Part shown: positions 11,080-21,189 of the stretch, one piece after another
Numbering within the stretch: the stretch's first letter is position 1
Layout: every line of letters starts with the position of its first letter
Assembly (NCBI GenBank): GCA_039583875.1
Contig: CM077153.1
Span: forward strand, 111,844,568 to 111,908,567
DNA from: Platanthera guangdongensis
Taxonomy: Eukaryota > Streptophyta > Magnoliopsida > Asparagales > Orchidaceae
DNA: 64,000 bases
Direction: 5' to 3'
Notes under the pieces: model-generated
Seen by the model: the letters and a program-made list of their open reading frames with translations, nothing else
Database searches by the model: none
What the model was told of the DNA's origin: nothing
Program-made: the position numbers and the translations under genes

Positions 11080-12188
11080 CTAAATTACATATCCTTGCAG
11101 CTTTCCAGCTCTTACAAGTTGATTAGCCAATTCCCTGAGAGTTATGCAATCTTCTGCTAGATGACCAATATCTTTATGATACTTCCAAAAAAGTTGCTCG
11201 TGCCGATACTTGATTTTGGATTTCATACGCCGAGGCTTCTTGAACTCAGGCATTCCGTGAATGATTATCAAAAGATCTTCCATAGGAATTTTGAACTTAA
11301 CATACTTACCTGAACCTTTTCCATATTTGGAATTTTATCCTGGAGAATATAAGGAGACTTGCAATATTCAACTTGCAAAACATCTTGTGAGGAAATAGAT
11401 TGCTGTTGACCAGAAGTCCCTTGAAATTGTTTAGCCATTTGATTCAGAAACGAAACATAACCTTTATTTGCCTCTTCGCCCATTATGAATGTATTAACTA
11501 TATCAATAAGATCTCCGTAGCTTTTGGGATATTTTGTGGTGAGCTTGAATTTCAATGGGCCTTCTTGAAGTGCATTTATGAAAGCATACAAGTAATAGTC
11601 TTGATGGACGCTACAAATATCTAAAACCTCCTTTTGAAACCGATCAACCTAATCTGGATTAGACTCGTCAATTCCTTGCTTGATTCGGAAGAGAGCTCCA
11701 ACGTCTCTTTTCCGCTTCCTGTAAATAGCGAATCTAGAAATAAATTGACTTCGAAGATCCTTAAAACTGGTTACTGATCGAGGTGGGAGGCTATAAAACC
11801 ATTCTCTTGCAACATTGCAAAAAGATATAACGAAGAGTTTGCATTTTACTCCATTTGACACTTTTCTCAGTGAAATAGCTGATTCAAAAGCTTGCAAGTG
11901 AGAAAACGGATCATCACACCCAGAATACTCCGGGAGACGTGGTACTCTGAAGTCATCGGAGACAGTATCGCACCGAATACGATTAATGAATGGAGAAGGG
12001 GCCTCTTCTTCGTACTCACAAAGAGGTTCATTTGCAACAGATTCTAGACCACGCTCAACACTGTTTGCAAAAATTTCTTTATGAGTGTCCACAAACTCGC
12101 TATCCAAATACGAGCAATTCTGCACTTCTGAGAGATCTGTAGTAACTGAGATGCGGCTCGATTTACCATGACCCTTTGCAGGATTCAT
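11080..12188 (-). pseudogene. gag: TatA-1 gag
   Basis: Gag forms the particle. The likely ATG is at 12188 (MNPAKGHGK). A retrotransposon-gag domain shows DPFSHLQAFESAISLR, AREWFYSLPPRSVTSFKDL and RFAIYRKRKR, close to TatB gag. A TAG at 11649-11651 breaks the frame, which then continues in the same phase to about 11290, where there is a shift. The final part (11283-11080) has YHKDIGHLAEDC, a zinc-knuckle-like site whose first cysteine appears changed to tryptophan. The N-terminal 90 residues differ from TatB gag. No protease follows. Confidence 0.8.
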
Positions 12189-12441
12189 CCTGAAAAGAGA
12201 GAAATAGCCGAACTTTTTCAAGAGACCGCAGAATAGGGCGGCTTAACGTGGCGGCTAGACGATACTGCAAACCGATAAGAAGACCGGCTGAAAAGAGAGC
12301 AGATAGAATGCCAGGTTCCACAGTGCTGGAGGCGGTCTGAAAACCTTAGCCGGTTAAGTTGCGGCTTGCTCGACAGGCCACCGAACTCTAGAGGATAGAG
12401 CGGTCTAATTAGCTAGACCGCTGATTTCATCGATTAGTCGA

Positions 12442-12460
12442 GATCTGAAGGCCTCGTGTT
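12442..12460 (-). other. Primer-binding site of TatA-1 (internal tRNA-Phe type)
   Basis: The plus strand reads GATCTGAAGGCCTCGTGTT, 17 of 19 identical to plant tRNA-Phe positions 37-55 as I recall that sequence. It is separated from the 5' LTR (sense) by AAC, exactly as in TatB-1 and TatB-2. The minus-strand RNA would therefore pair with the middle of the tRNA, not its CCA end. Confidence 0.65.
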
Positions 12461-12463
12461 AAC

Positions 12464-13125
12464 TATTGATGCACGAAAACGGACAGGGAGTCGGGCACCA
12501 CCAGCTAACGGTTCGAACACCGGGGAATAGGGGAGGAAAGGAGAAGACTGTCGACCAATCGGTTACTAGCGGTCGCGGCTAAAGGACCGGAAAAGGGGGC
12601 CGCTGGCAGCGGCAACAACAGAGTTCGCCCGCCGCGGCTTAAATGCCACTCTTGCGGCGGGCTTTCCTTTACTTAAAAATGAGAAACAGTTACAACGAGT
12701 AAAAGAGGAAGCCGGCCGGACTACAAGCAGCAATACACTAGACTTGAGACCGCAGCTCTTAACAGGCGAGCTCCTGGATCCCAGTCAGCGTGTCTTGGGG
12801 AGTGCACCCTCCCCCTATTTATAGGCTTGGGGGCCTGCCCAAACGGGCAGGGCTAAAATTACCGGCTGCCCGGGGTACAGGAGAACCGGGCAGAGGTGAG
12901 GGGAAGCAAAAGAGAAAGAAACAAGAAAGGAGGGAAGCCGCGCGGCCTGGAGGATTCCTCCTGGCGAGCTGACGGCTGGTTCCTTGGGCCTTGTCGCTGA
13001 GCAGGGTCGGCGTTGGCAGCGGCCTGACATGGAGACCGCCTGGCTTGGGAGGTTTGGTGGCTTGAATACGCAGACCGCCCGGTCTGGAAAGCTGCGCGGA
13101 CAGGTCGCAGATTCCGGGCTTATCA
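12464..13125 (-). repeat. TatA-1 5' LTR
   Basis: Same length as the left LTR. The minus-strand TATAAATA is at 12816-12823. The terminal TG on the plus strand is mutated to TA (12464-12465). This copy should hold the active sense promoter. Confidence 0.9.
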
Positions 13126-13130
13126 GACAA

Positions 13131-14156
13131 GATTGCCCGGAGAAAATAATTTTGGGGACTTTATTTTTCGATCGTGATATAACTTAGAACGCTCCTTATA
13201 GAACTTATTGCTCTCGTAAGCGTTCGCATGCCATTCATCGAGCTCGTTTAGTTGCAGTTTTCTATTCTGAGCGGCTAAGTTGGCGTCGATGTTTAAGAGT
13301 TTTAAAGCCCAAAGAGCGCGATGCTCTAGTTCTACGGGTAAATGGCACGCTTTGCCGTAGACTAATCGGAACGAAGTACAACCAATTGCGGTTATGTATG
13401 CCGTCCGATACGCCCACAACGCATCGTCGAGTTTAACGGACCAATCTTTCCTATTTAGCGAAACGGTTTTTTCTAATATTCGCTTATTCTCTCGATTGAC
13501 TACCTCTACTTGGCCACTAGTTCGCTGGTGGTAGGGGGTGGCGAGTTTGTGCGTGACTTCGTATTTAGCTAACATCTTATCCATAAGAGTGTTACAGAAA
13601 TGTGTTCCCCTATCACTAACAATTGTGCGAGGCGTGCCGAAGCGAGAAAATAGTTTTTTAAGAAATGTAACGACGACTTACGCGTCGTTGGTGGGGAGAG
13701 CTTGCGCTTCCGTCCACCTTTATACGTAGTCGACCGCCACTAAAATATATATATTTTTGAAAGAGGGAGGTAGGAGCCAACAAAATCTATGCCCCATAAA
13801 TCGAAGACTTCGCATTCTAAAAACATGTTTTGGGGCATCTCGTTGCGACGAGAGATGTTAACCGACCGCTGACAGCTATCGCATGCGCGCACAAAAGTGT
13901 GCGCATCTTTGAAGAGTGTGGGCCAAAAGTAGCCCGCCTCTAGCGCCTTCCGAGCGGTCCGGTTGGCTTGATAATGCCCACTGGTTGGACCCTCGTGGCA
14001 GTGCTTAAGAATTTGCAAGCACTCCACACCCGCAACGCATCTTTGGACCGCTTGTTCCGCGCATATACCAAAAAGAAATGGGTGCTCCCAAAAGAAATTC
14101 TTCAAGTGAGAAAAGAATTTCTTCTTTTGATGACTTGAAAAATCTTTTGGAAGCAC
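13131..14156 (-). pseudogene. pol: Ath-1 integrase
   Basis: Integrase inserts the cDNA into the chromosome. Reading leftward from 14156, an HHCC zinc finger (LKHCHEG, SGHYQANR, ACDSCQ) is followed by the catalytic core with WGIDFVG (first Asp), SDRGTHF (second Asp) and QVEVVNRE (Glu). Then come the WAYRTAY and [15 protein letters not shown] motifs usual in Athila. The frame is interrupted around 13750-13690 by stops and ends in the target duplication of TatA-1 at 13126-13130. The rest is at 4404-4151. Confidence 0.88.
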
Positions 14157-14158
14157 CC
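14080..14158. repeat. 79-bp imperfect inverted repeat within Ath-1 integrase
   Basis: Arms from GGGTGCTCCCAAAAGA (14080) and TCTTTTGGAAGCACCC (ending 14158) pair imperfectly, with an inner AGAAATTCTT/AAGAATTTCT pair. The sequence still fits the coding frame before the zinc finger, so it is probably not a separate insertion. Confidence 0.5.
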
Positions 14159-14589
14159 GTGCTACTAAGTAATTTACTAAATCTGCGAACCAAGACGAAG
14201 ATGACGAAGAATTATGAAAGTCTAGGAGACGTTCATCAGGGAATCTGTCATTTATTTCAGATTCGACGAGCGCTTCCGCACCCGGATTTTCTAAGCGGGA
14301 GAGGTGATCTGCCGCTAGATTTTTCGCGCCCCTCTTATCTCGGATCTCCGAAAATCAAATGACGGCTAAGAGTTCTTTTTCCGTTGTGGTGTAATTTCTT
14401 GTACGGAAGTGAGCGTCTTGCTAGTATAATAAATTGGATGAAAATGTTTTTCTATGCGTTGGCCAAGAACGGCACCTAAGGCAATATCACTAGCGTCGCA
14501 TATAATTTCGAACGGAAGGGACCAATTAGGGGCCACTAAAATTGGTGAGGTGATAAGTTTTTGTTTTATTAAATTAAAGGCGGACTCAC
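14157..14589 (-). pseudogene. pol: Ath-1 RNase H region
   Basis: RNase H removes the RNA template. The minus strand from 14589 continues the RT frame that ends at 27753 and encodes KLITSPILVAPNWSLPF, then a CDASDIALGAVLGQR motif with the first catalytic Asp, HPIYYTSKTL, and TEKELLAVI. It contains a frameshift, and the part from about 14390 to 14200 is poorly readable. TatB-1 separates it from RT. Confidence 0.75.
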
Positions 14590-15358
14590 TGTTGATGTAC
14601 GAACACGCAAAGGGTGTCGAGCACCACCAGCCAACGGTTCGAGTACAAGGGTAAAGAAGGGAGAGGAGATACTACGAGTAGTAATCTACTAAGCAGACGA
14701 GAGCCAGAAGAACAGCAGGGCCGTGATCCACGGCAACAACAGACTTCGCCCGTTGCGGCCTGAATGCCTCTCTTGCGACGGGCTTTCCTTTTACTGAAGA
14801 AGGGTTTGGTTACAAGTGAATGAAAAAGGAAGGCAAGAGCTGAGCAAGCTGGAGTCTGCAAAGGCAAGATTCGAGTCTGCAGCCTTTAACAAGTAGGCTC
14901 TCGGGCACGAGTAAGCGTGCTTTGGGTGCACCACCTCCCCCTATTTATAGGATTGGGGGCCTGCCCAACACTGGGCAGGGCTAAAATAACCGACTGCTTG
15001 GTGTACAAGGAGAACCGGGCAGCGGCGACGGGAAGTAAAAAGAAAGAACACGCCAGTCCGCGCAGAAGGGGCGGACTAGGCTCGCGGGCTGGAGCTTCCA
15101 TCAGCTGCTACTAGGCGCAATCCTGCTGGAAGACGGCGGCCTGGGCGGACGGGACACTGCGTCCGCCGACGTAGAGAATCCAGAGGTCCGAAGGCATGGC
15201 GGACTGGCGAACAGAGTGTTGAGTCCGCCGCTGGAGGATCATCCTTGGTGGTCGATTGCTGCTGCTTTGCCGGACTGGGCGGACTACCTAATTGAGTCCG
15301 TGGTTAGTGAAGAGGAGGTCTTGGCATCTTGCAGGTGTTGCGGACTGAGGGGTTAACA
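14590..15358 (-). repeat. TatB-1 3' LTR
   Basis: Plus-strand ends are TGTTGATGTACG and GGGGTTAACA. The conserved minus-strand TATA block is near 14942-14949. GCGGACT or AGTCCGC words are dense (15071, 15199, 15222, 15279, 15340). Dyad sites lie at 15145-15166 (GCGGAC-N10-GTCCGC) and 15279-15301, and a reversed pair at 15056-15076. Confidence 0.9.
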
Positions 15359-15402
15359 TAATCCCCGTACATTTTTAAGTTTCCGGAAAACTTCAAAAAT
15401 GT
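15359..15402 (-). promoter_or_regulatory. Polypurine tract and 34-bp inverted repeat of TatB-1
   Basis: The minus strand AAAAATGTACGGGGATTA (plus 15359-15376) adjoins the LTR. A 34-bp inverted repeat, 15369-15402, has arms ACATTTTTAAGTTTTCC-like and GGAAAACTTCAAAAATGT. It lies 45 bp before the aORF1 TATA box. Confidence 0.7.
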
Positions 15403-15447
15403 TTTCTTAACCGCCGAGTCCGCAAGCCTCATTAATGCCGCCAGCGC

Positions 15448-15455
15448 TATAAATA
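15448..15455 (+). promoter_or_regulatory. TATA box of TatB-1 aORF1
   Basis: TATAAATA is 86 bp before the ATG at 15541, the same arrangement as in TatB-2 (41776-41783). Confidence 0.7.
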
Positions 15456-15540
15456 TCGCTAGAGCGCCTGGAACTGTTTTAAAATCCCGATCGACACGGG
15501 GCGCTACTCACCACTTGCGGTCTCCACTTTGTAGTCCGGC

Positions 15541-17541
15541 ATGGCGAGGCTTGGTGCTTTCTTCACTAGCCTTACTGCAAAAAGTGAGAAGCCAATAACA
15601 CCAATGAAAACTAAGAAAATAATAAAGAGAACGACGAGAGGGGAGCTTGTCCGCTCCATTGGATATAGCTCCCATGGCCAGAAGCCTGCTAAGAAGGCAG
15701 CCTGCCATGCTGAGATAACTGCGCACGAGAAGGAAGTTACTGCCGTCTCTCACGTTGAACAACCACTGAGAAATGTGAATTTAATAACTCTGTCGGACAC
15801 CGCCCCTTCACAAAAAACCGCGAATTCGGCGGACACCATTAGCGAACGCAATGAGGCCGAAATATCTTCCCCTAACCTCCAGGAGCCCATCATTAATCTT
15901 GATGAAGATAGGCGGACTGAGGGAGAAGATGTTGCGCCTTCAAAGGCATTGATCGCTGCGAACCCTGAGACGGTCAGCGAGAGCCAGCCCGATTTAGGAA
16001 AGGCTGTCGCGGACTCCGCCGAGAAAAGAGCTTCTGGAAAGAAGAGGAAGAGGGATGGGTCGACCGTGGCCGAGCGGGTTGAAAAGAAGTTACGGGCGAT
16101 GAAGGAGAAGAATATGTCCAAGCAGACTGGAGATGCAGACTTGCAGCACAGGCCGCGCGAGAAAGAAGTTCCCGACAGCGACTTGATTACACCTGAGGCT
16201 CAAATCCAGGGGGACAACTCCCTTTCCATGGTCAGTTTATCCACGGATGAGATACTCGATTCCATAGACGTCGATCGACTTGATCTAATCAACGAATCCT
16301 TGCTGGTTGTACTGCAGCAATCTGAGGTGGAAGTCCTCGGGGATGAGGGCGGCGAACTCGCCTCTTTATCCGCTGCTGAGGAACAAGAGAGAGAGAGAGA
16401 CTGAAGGAGAAGATAGAGGAGCAGAAGAAGCAGATCACTGCTCATGTAGCTACTGTCGAGGCGGCTTCGAAGCAGGTCGCGACAGACAAGAATGCCGAGG
16501 ATCTGCGGACTGTCGCAGAGCTGTTGCGGACAGGTAATCTTCAACCAACACCTAAGTAATTTAAGCGTCAGTGGCTTTACAGGTCGCCGAAGCGGAAGTC
16601 AAGGCCGATCAAGATCATCACCGAAACTGACGACATTGTTGTTTCAAAAAGTTCTGCTGCTGAACAAAGAGTCAAAGTCCATCGTGAGTGGAAGAAGCGG
16701 TTAAGCGTTTTTGACCCGGAGCGGGCAAAGAGGCCTATCATCTTCGATAGTCAGCAACTCGCTGCTGCTATGTCCAAATGTGATCTTTTATCCTTTCTTT
16801 GAGTCCGCTACGGTCTGTATTTGAATGTGAAATTGACCTTCTTTGTTGCAGGTAGAAAATATCCACCAGGCTCTGTCGAGAGTGGAGAGATTGTGGTCAC
16901 GCCGAGTACTGGTGTTGACGCGGTCTCGCATGAGGAATCCGCAAGGGATGAGCAGCCCCTCCTGAGCGATATCAGGAGTTAGAAAGGAAATTTCAAGCTG
17001 AAATTCAGAATATTAAAGCAGAGTTAAAGAAGGCGGAGGAGCGCGAGAAAGCATCCGCGGAGCGCGAGAAAGCTTTGAAGGACCAGATCGCCACCATTTA
17101 AAGGGAGCTGGAGAGGTCGGATAGGGAGAAGAAGAGGCTCGCTGATGACGTCCGCTTCTACAAGGGCAAGCACTTGGCGTCGGCGCAGGAAGAAAAGGGG
17201 AAGCGGGCTGCTGAAGCTGCTGAGCAATGACCGCGATTGCCAGATCGCATTGCTCCGGAGGTCACTACACCGGCAGGTGGTGAACAGGCCGCAGACGAGG
17301 AGACGAGGTCGGCAATGGAGCCAATGGTTCCCCTTAGTTGGGTAGACCGGGAGGCTGCCCACATGCACCGGACTATTAACATCATTCATCACCACATCTG
17401 CCGCCTGTATAGCGAAATTCTCCAAATTAGCGACCAAGCTGCGCACTTGTGTAGAGATCGGACGGAAAGACCAACGCGGTCTGAAGCTAAAGACCGCTTA
17501 GTCCGCATAACCACGAACTATTCAATTTGTTTTGATGTATA
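15541..17541 (+). pseudogene. TatB-1 aORF1: coiled-coil protein gene
   Basis: No known function. It starts MARLGAFFTSLTAK, then runs through a charged region with SGKKRKRDGSTVAERVEKKL and REKEVPDSDL, shared with TatB-2 and recognisable in TatA (HEKEVPE). An expanded GA run at 16387-16400 shifts the frame at the end of the first open segment. The next part has YRS..SRPIKIIT, VHREWKKRLSVFDPE and IIFDSQQLAAAM. An intron at 16780-16851 (72 bp, ending TTTGTTGCAG) leads into a coiled coil rich in KAEEREKASAEREKAL-like blocks and a conserved C-terminus PMVPLSWVDREAAHMHRT. Other stops are scattered. It is read against gag-pol, with its own TATA box. Confidence 0.75.
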
Positions 17542-17912
17542 ATTATGTGCGTTTTTAAACAATCCTCTATGTTGTGGACTGCAATGAACTGTGCTGCAAT
17601 TTATGCGGACTGAATAAGATATCCGCAATTTATGTTGCTAATTTTTGGTGTGATCTGCGGCGAACTGTGCGGACTAATGCTATGTCCGCTTCTCATAATT
17701 TAACTTGTGCAGGTGGGAAATATCGCGAGCTGGGCGGACTGAAACTGTGTCCGCCTTATTTTGTGCTTTTGAACTTTGCTTGGCATGTGAATTTAAGTTT
17801 GTATCCGCGTTATTTTTAACTTGCTGCGTGGATAATTGGTTTTTTTGCGGACTATGTGGACTGGAAAAGCGAGCTGTGTGGCCTGACCCAAAAAGCTGTC
17901 AGGCCCCACAAC
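17542..17912. other. Spacer between TatB-1 aORF1 and aORF2 with dyad repeats
   Basis: Non-coding. It contains three regularly built dyads: 17605-17626 (GCGGAC-N10-ATCCGC), 17669-17689 and 17734-17754 (both GCGGAC-N9-GTCCGC), plus more half-sites up to 17850. It would serve as the aORF2 upstream region. Confidence 0.65.
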
Positions 17913-17920
17913 TATAAATA
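17913..17920 (+). promoter_or_regulatory. TATA box of TatB-1 aORF2
   Basis: TATAAATA lies 71 bp before the ATG at 17984. A TGCAG just upstream of the coding start could be a 5'-UTR intron acceptor. Confidence 0.65.
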
Positions 17921-17983
17921 TTCCCGTGTTGCTTCTTCTATGCAGGAAAATAGTTGAAGCCGAGGACCCTGCGGCCTGCCAAA

Positions 17984-19838
17984 ATGGTATCCGCCAGGAA
18001 TGATGCTGCAGTTGCTTTCCATTCCGCGGACCACCGAAAGTGCACTTTGACGGAGGCCGATCTTGAGGCATTTGTCGAGAATAAGATGGCGAACTCAAAC
18101 CTTCTTGTCCGCCTTCCAACTCATGAAGAAAGACTGAATTTTTAAACGGCGACTCAGATCGCCATACCTATAGATCATTTTGACAGCGGATTCAAGTTTC
18201 CGCTATTATGGGAGCTCGCTGAAATTTATGAACATTATGAAATGGTGCCGGGCCAGCTCGCGCCCAACACTCTTGCTGCTATCTGCAGCTTCATCTCTTA
18301 CTTGCGGTCTGAGAAGATTGCTTTCTCTATGAACATCTTCCGCAAGATTGTCTCAGTCCGCTCTATAACCTCATTTGGAGGCCGCCAATACAAGGGAGTA
18401 ATATACTTTTACTACAGAGGAATGAAGGTTGTGGGCCTTCCAAACAAGATCCACAACTAGACCTCCAGGTTCTAAATCTTCAAAGGCGACCTAGGGTTCG
18501 CACAAACTTATCTGCAAGTGCTCGCGGACTCTGATTTCAAGAGTGTCCCGCTGGACGTGATGGAGTCCGCCATCGTCAGATTTTTAGCCGATGCCAGGCT
18601 CGATATCGAATACTACATTCCGCTGTTGGCGAGCTTGACGAACATCTCACACGAAGAAAGTAAGCTTTTTGCGAACTCAAGTTTGTATCCGCAGCGACCT
18701 TTGTGTTTAACTCTTCTATTTTTGCAGCGACCTTGGCTCTACCCGGCAATCTGCCACAGACGCCAAGCGGATTTACTCCTACACAAAGAGAAAAGAAACA
18801 AGAGGTTGCATGGAAGCAGAAAGAAGATGGGGATCCCGCGGCGGGCAACTCCTCCTCTGAAAATTTTACAATGCAAGGCTTCGGAAACCGCCAGAAGGAT
18901 CTTAGGGGAAACCCAATGATCCACTGGCATAACAAGAACAAGCATGTCCGCTTGTCGACCGCGCTTCCTTCGTGGAGAAGCTCGAGAATAACTAGCCATG
19001 CTCATGTTGCGATTTCCGCCCTTTATGGAAAGCACAACTTGAGCGATATAAAGAAGGCGTTTGCTGCCGATCTCCCCCTGCTAGCCTCCCAGGCAAGTAC
19101 GAACTGTGTGGTGATGAACCACTTTGTCTCCTCCCTAGTAAGAGACCTGCTTAGACAGAACAAGTAGCTTCAAGAAGATAACAAGGTGCTTAAGGAGAGA
19201 AATGCGCGGTTAGGGAAGAAAGTCGCTCAGCAAAAGGAAGAGCTTGGGGTGAGTTGAATTTGCAGCGGCCTTAATTTGTAGCCCGCCGCAAACTAATGTT
19301 TGCTCCTTTGTTTTGCGCAGGTCGCCTACGACTTTGAGAATAACACTTTCCAAGCCGCCATGCTCCCCTTTGTGAAGGAAACCATTGAGGTTGCCATCGA
19401 GCGATTTGTCCGCGGCGGCTTCGCAAAGGATGGAGTGGATAGCGTTCCCTTCTTGGAGCTCTTCCCGGAGTTGACAGAGCAGGTCACAGATATGGAGCGG
19501 TCTGCAAAGGGTAAAAATGTTATCATCGAGGAGGAAGAGGAAGTCGAAGAAGAAGAAGAAGAAGAAGAGAAGAAGGAGAAGGCGAAGAAGAACAAGGCGT
19601 CAAGGTAGCAGCCGACGACACTGGCTCAAGACAGCGAGGTGGAGATCAGTCCGCCGAGTCCGAAAACTCTGCATCCTACTCTGCTGACAGGAGCTCGCAT
19701 AGCGAGTCCGCGACAAGCACCGGATCAGATTGCAGCTGTGGAAGCGGCTCGGAGGGCTATTCTCCGGAGGTCGATATCGAAGGTCCAAGTCCTGCACCTC
19801 CTGCCGAAAAGAAACAGAAGACCGCTGAAGATGATTAA
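17984..19838 (+). pseudogene. TatB-1 aORF2: three-exon gene with PF04195-like region
   Basis: Exon 1 from the ATG at 17984 (MVSARNDAAVAFHSADHRK) carries the PF04195-like core YEMVPGQLAPNTLAAI and FISYLRSEKIAFSMNIFRK. It is stopped by TAA after EERLNF (private) and by TAG at 18458-18460 after NKIHN (shared with TatB-2; TatA-1 has Trp there). Intron 1 is 18660-18727, exon 2 begins 18728, intron 2 is 19249-19320 (GTGAGT...TTTTGCGCAG), and exon 3 begins VAYDFENNTF at 19321. The last exon ends in a Glu-rich run and a degenerate Ser-rich tail. A TAG after RQNK (about 19165) matches a stop at the same codon in TatB-2. Confidence 0.8.
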
Positions 19839-19870
19839 TGTATTTTTGCTTTTTTTCTTTTGTAAATGGA

Positions 19871-19892
19871 GCGGACTTAAGTTGTAGTCCGC
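19871..19892. promoter_or_regulatory. Perfect 22-bp dyad after TatB-1 aORF2
   Basis: GCGGAC-N10-GTCCGC lies 33 bp past the end of aORF2. TatB-2 has GCGGAC-N10-ATCCGC at the matching place (46127-46148), and TatA-1 has a GCGGT...ACCGC dyad of the same 22-bp length (9608-9629). It may be a protein site or an RNA hairpin at the 3' end. Confidence 0.6.
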
Positions 19893-20273
19893 CGAATAGA
19901 TGAAAATATTTAAAAATTTTTTGATTAAATAGAAAGGATATTCTGGTATCAGTGTCTCTCCTGCAATGTTCTTTATTTTCTGCGTTTAACACGATTAAAT
20001 TCGATCTCGTTGTACCAGTCCGCGTAATACAAAGATCATCCATGCTGTATGAGTTTTTGACTTGCCGATTAGGGAATTTCATTTATCAATCCGGCCACTG
20101 TCCGCCGTAAGAATGAGAATACTTGGCAAAAATATCAGGCGGACTCTGTCGAGTTCCCATAGCAGTTCGCAATTCTCTTTAATTTTTTATTGAACTTTAA
20201 TGATAAGCATGGCAGAGAATTCGGCGGACTGGGCGGATAAAATTTCACAGGTCGCGCATATTTCAATAGAAAT

Positions 20274-20960
20274 GATCTATAGCTTGCGACCAGGTGGGCA
20301 GGTGCGGACGACATTGCTTTTCTCACCAGGCCACAAGCTATAAAATCAACCCAAGGAAAACTGGCGGACTGCGTGGATATAGGAAATCAGTCAGCACTAA
20401 ATAGATTAAATGATCTATAGCTTGCGACCAGGTGGGCAGGTGCGGATGACATTGCTTTTCTCACCAGGCCACAAGCTATAAAATCAACCCAAGGAAAACC
20501 GGCGGACTGCACGGATATAGGAAATCAGTCCGTACTAAATAGATGAAATTATCTATATCTTGCGACCAGGTGGGCAGGTGCGGATGACATTGCTTTTCTC
20601 ACCGGGGCACAAGCTATAAAATCAACCCAAGGAAAACCGGCAGACTGCGCGAATATTGAAAATCAGTCCACATTAAATAGATAAAATGATCTATAGCTTG
20701 CGACCAGGTGGGCATGTGCGGATGGCATTGCTTTTCTCACCGGTCCACAAGCTATAAAATCAACCCAAGTAAAACCGGCGGACTGCACGGATATAGAAAA
20801 TTAGTCCACACTAAATAGATGAAATGATCTATAGCTTGCGACCAGGTGGGCAGGTGTAGATGGCATTGCTTTTCTCAACGGGCTACAAGCTATAAAATCA
20901 ACCCGAGAACTGGCGGACTGAGCCGATAGAAGAAAAGCAGTCTGCACTAAATGTTCCTGT
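20274..20960. repeat. 138-bp tandem repeat in TatB-1
   Basis: Units begin GATCTATAGCTTGCGACCAG at 20274, 20412, 20550, 20688 and 20826, an exact 138-bp spacing. Each holds GGTGGGCAGGTGCGGATG, CTCACC..GCCACAAGCTATAAAATCAACCCAA and GGCGGACTG. GATCTATAGCTTG and CAAGCTATAAAATC form an internal inverted repeat in each unit. A shorter version is in TatB-2 (46740-46990). It lies between the convergent 3' ends of aORF2 and pol. Confidence 0.88.
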
Positions 20961-21189
20961 GAAGAGTAAGATGAAGACTAAACGGAACGGTCCTCTGCCC
21001 TCTTGCCTGGAGTACAGTCTAAGTTGATCTTTTTGGTAGTTTGCGGCCGGAGCGTCATAACTTTCCTCAAGATCAACCAAGCTGTGGGTCTCCTGTAGGC
21101 ACAGCTTGAGGGTAACATGGAGTGTTCGAGGGTTACAAACTAAGATGACCCGCGTGCAGGTGAGCCGGAGTGGCATAAATTTTCTCACG

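Larger units (their letters stand above)
4405..13125 (-). mobile_element. TatA-1: non-autonomous Tat-like LTR retrotransposon with antisense genes
   Basis: Two 662-bp LTRs (4405-5066, 12464-13125) differ at about a dozen sites. They are flanked by an exact GACAA duplication (4400-4404, 13126-13130). Sense orientation is minus: a TATAAATA box lies on the minus strand of the LTR and the primer site abuts the right LTR. Content from the right is primer site, gag (12188-11080), about 1.5 kb of non-coding DNA with a tandem repeat, then aORF2 and aORF1 on the plus strand, then the polypurine tract. No protease, RT, RNase H or integrase is present, so replication would need enzymes from another element. 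Low LTR divergence indicates recent insertion into Ath-1 integrase. Confidence 0.92.

Noticed and set aside
14080..14158. MITE insertion in Ath-1 integrase
   Set aside because: The inverted repeat fits the expected coding frame before the zinc finger and has no target duplication.
20274..20960. CRISPR-like array
   Set aside because: Units are 138 bp and contiguous, without unique spacers, inside a plant retrotransposon.
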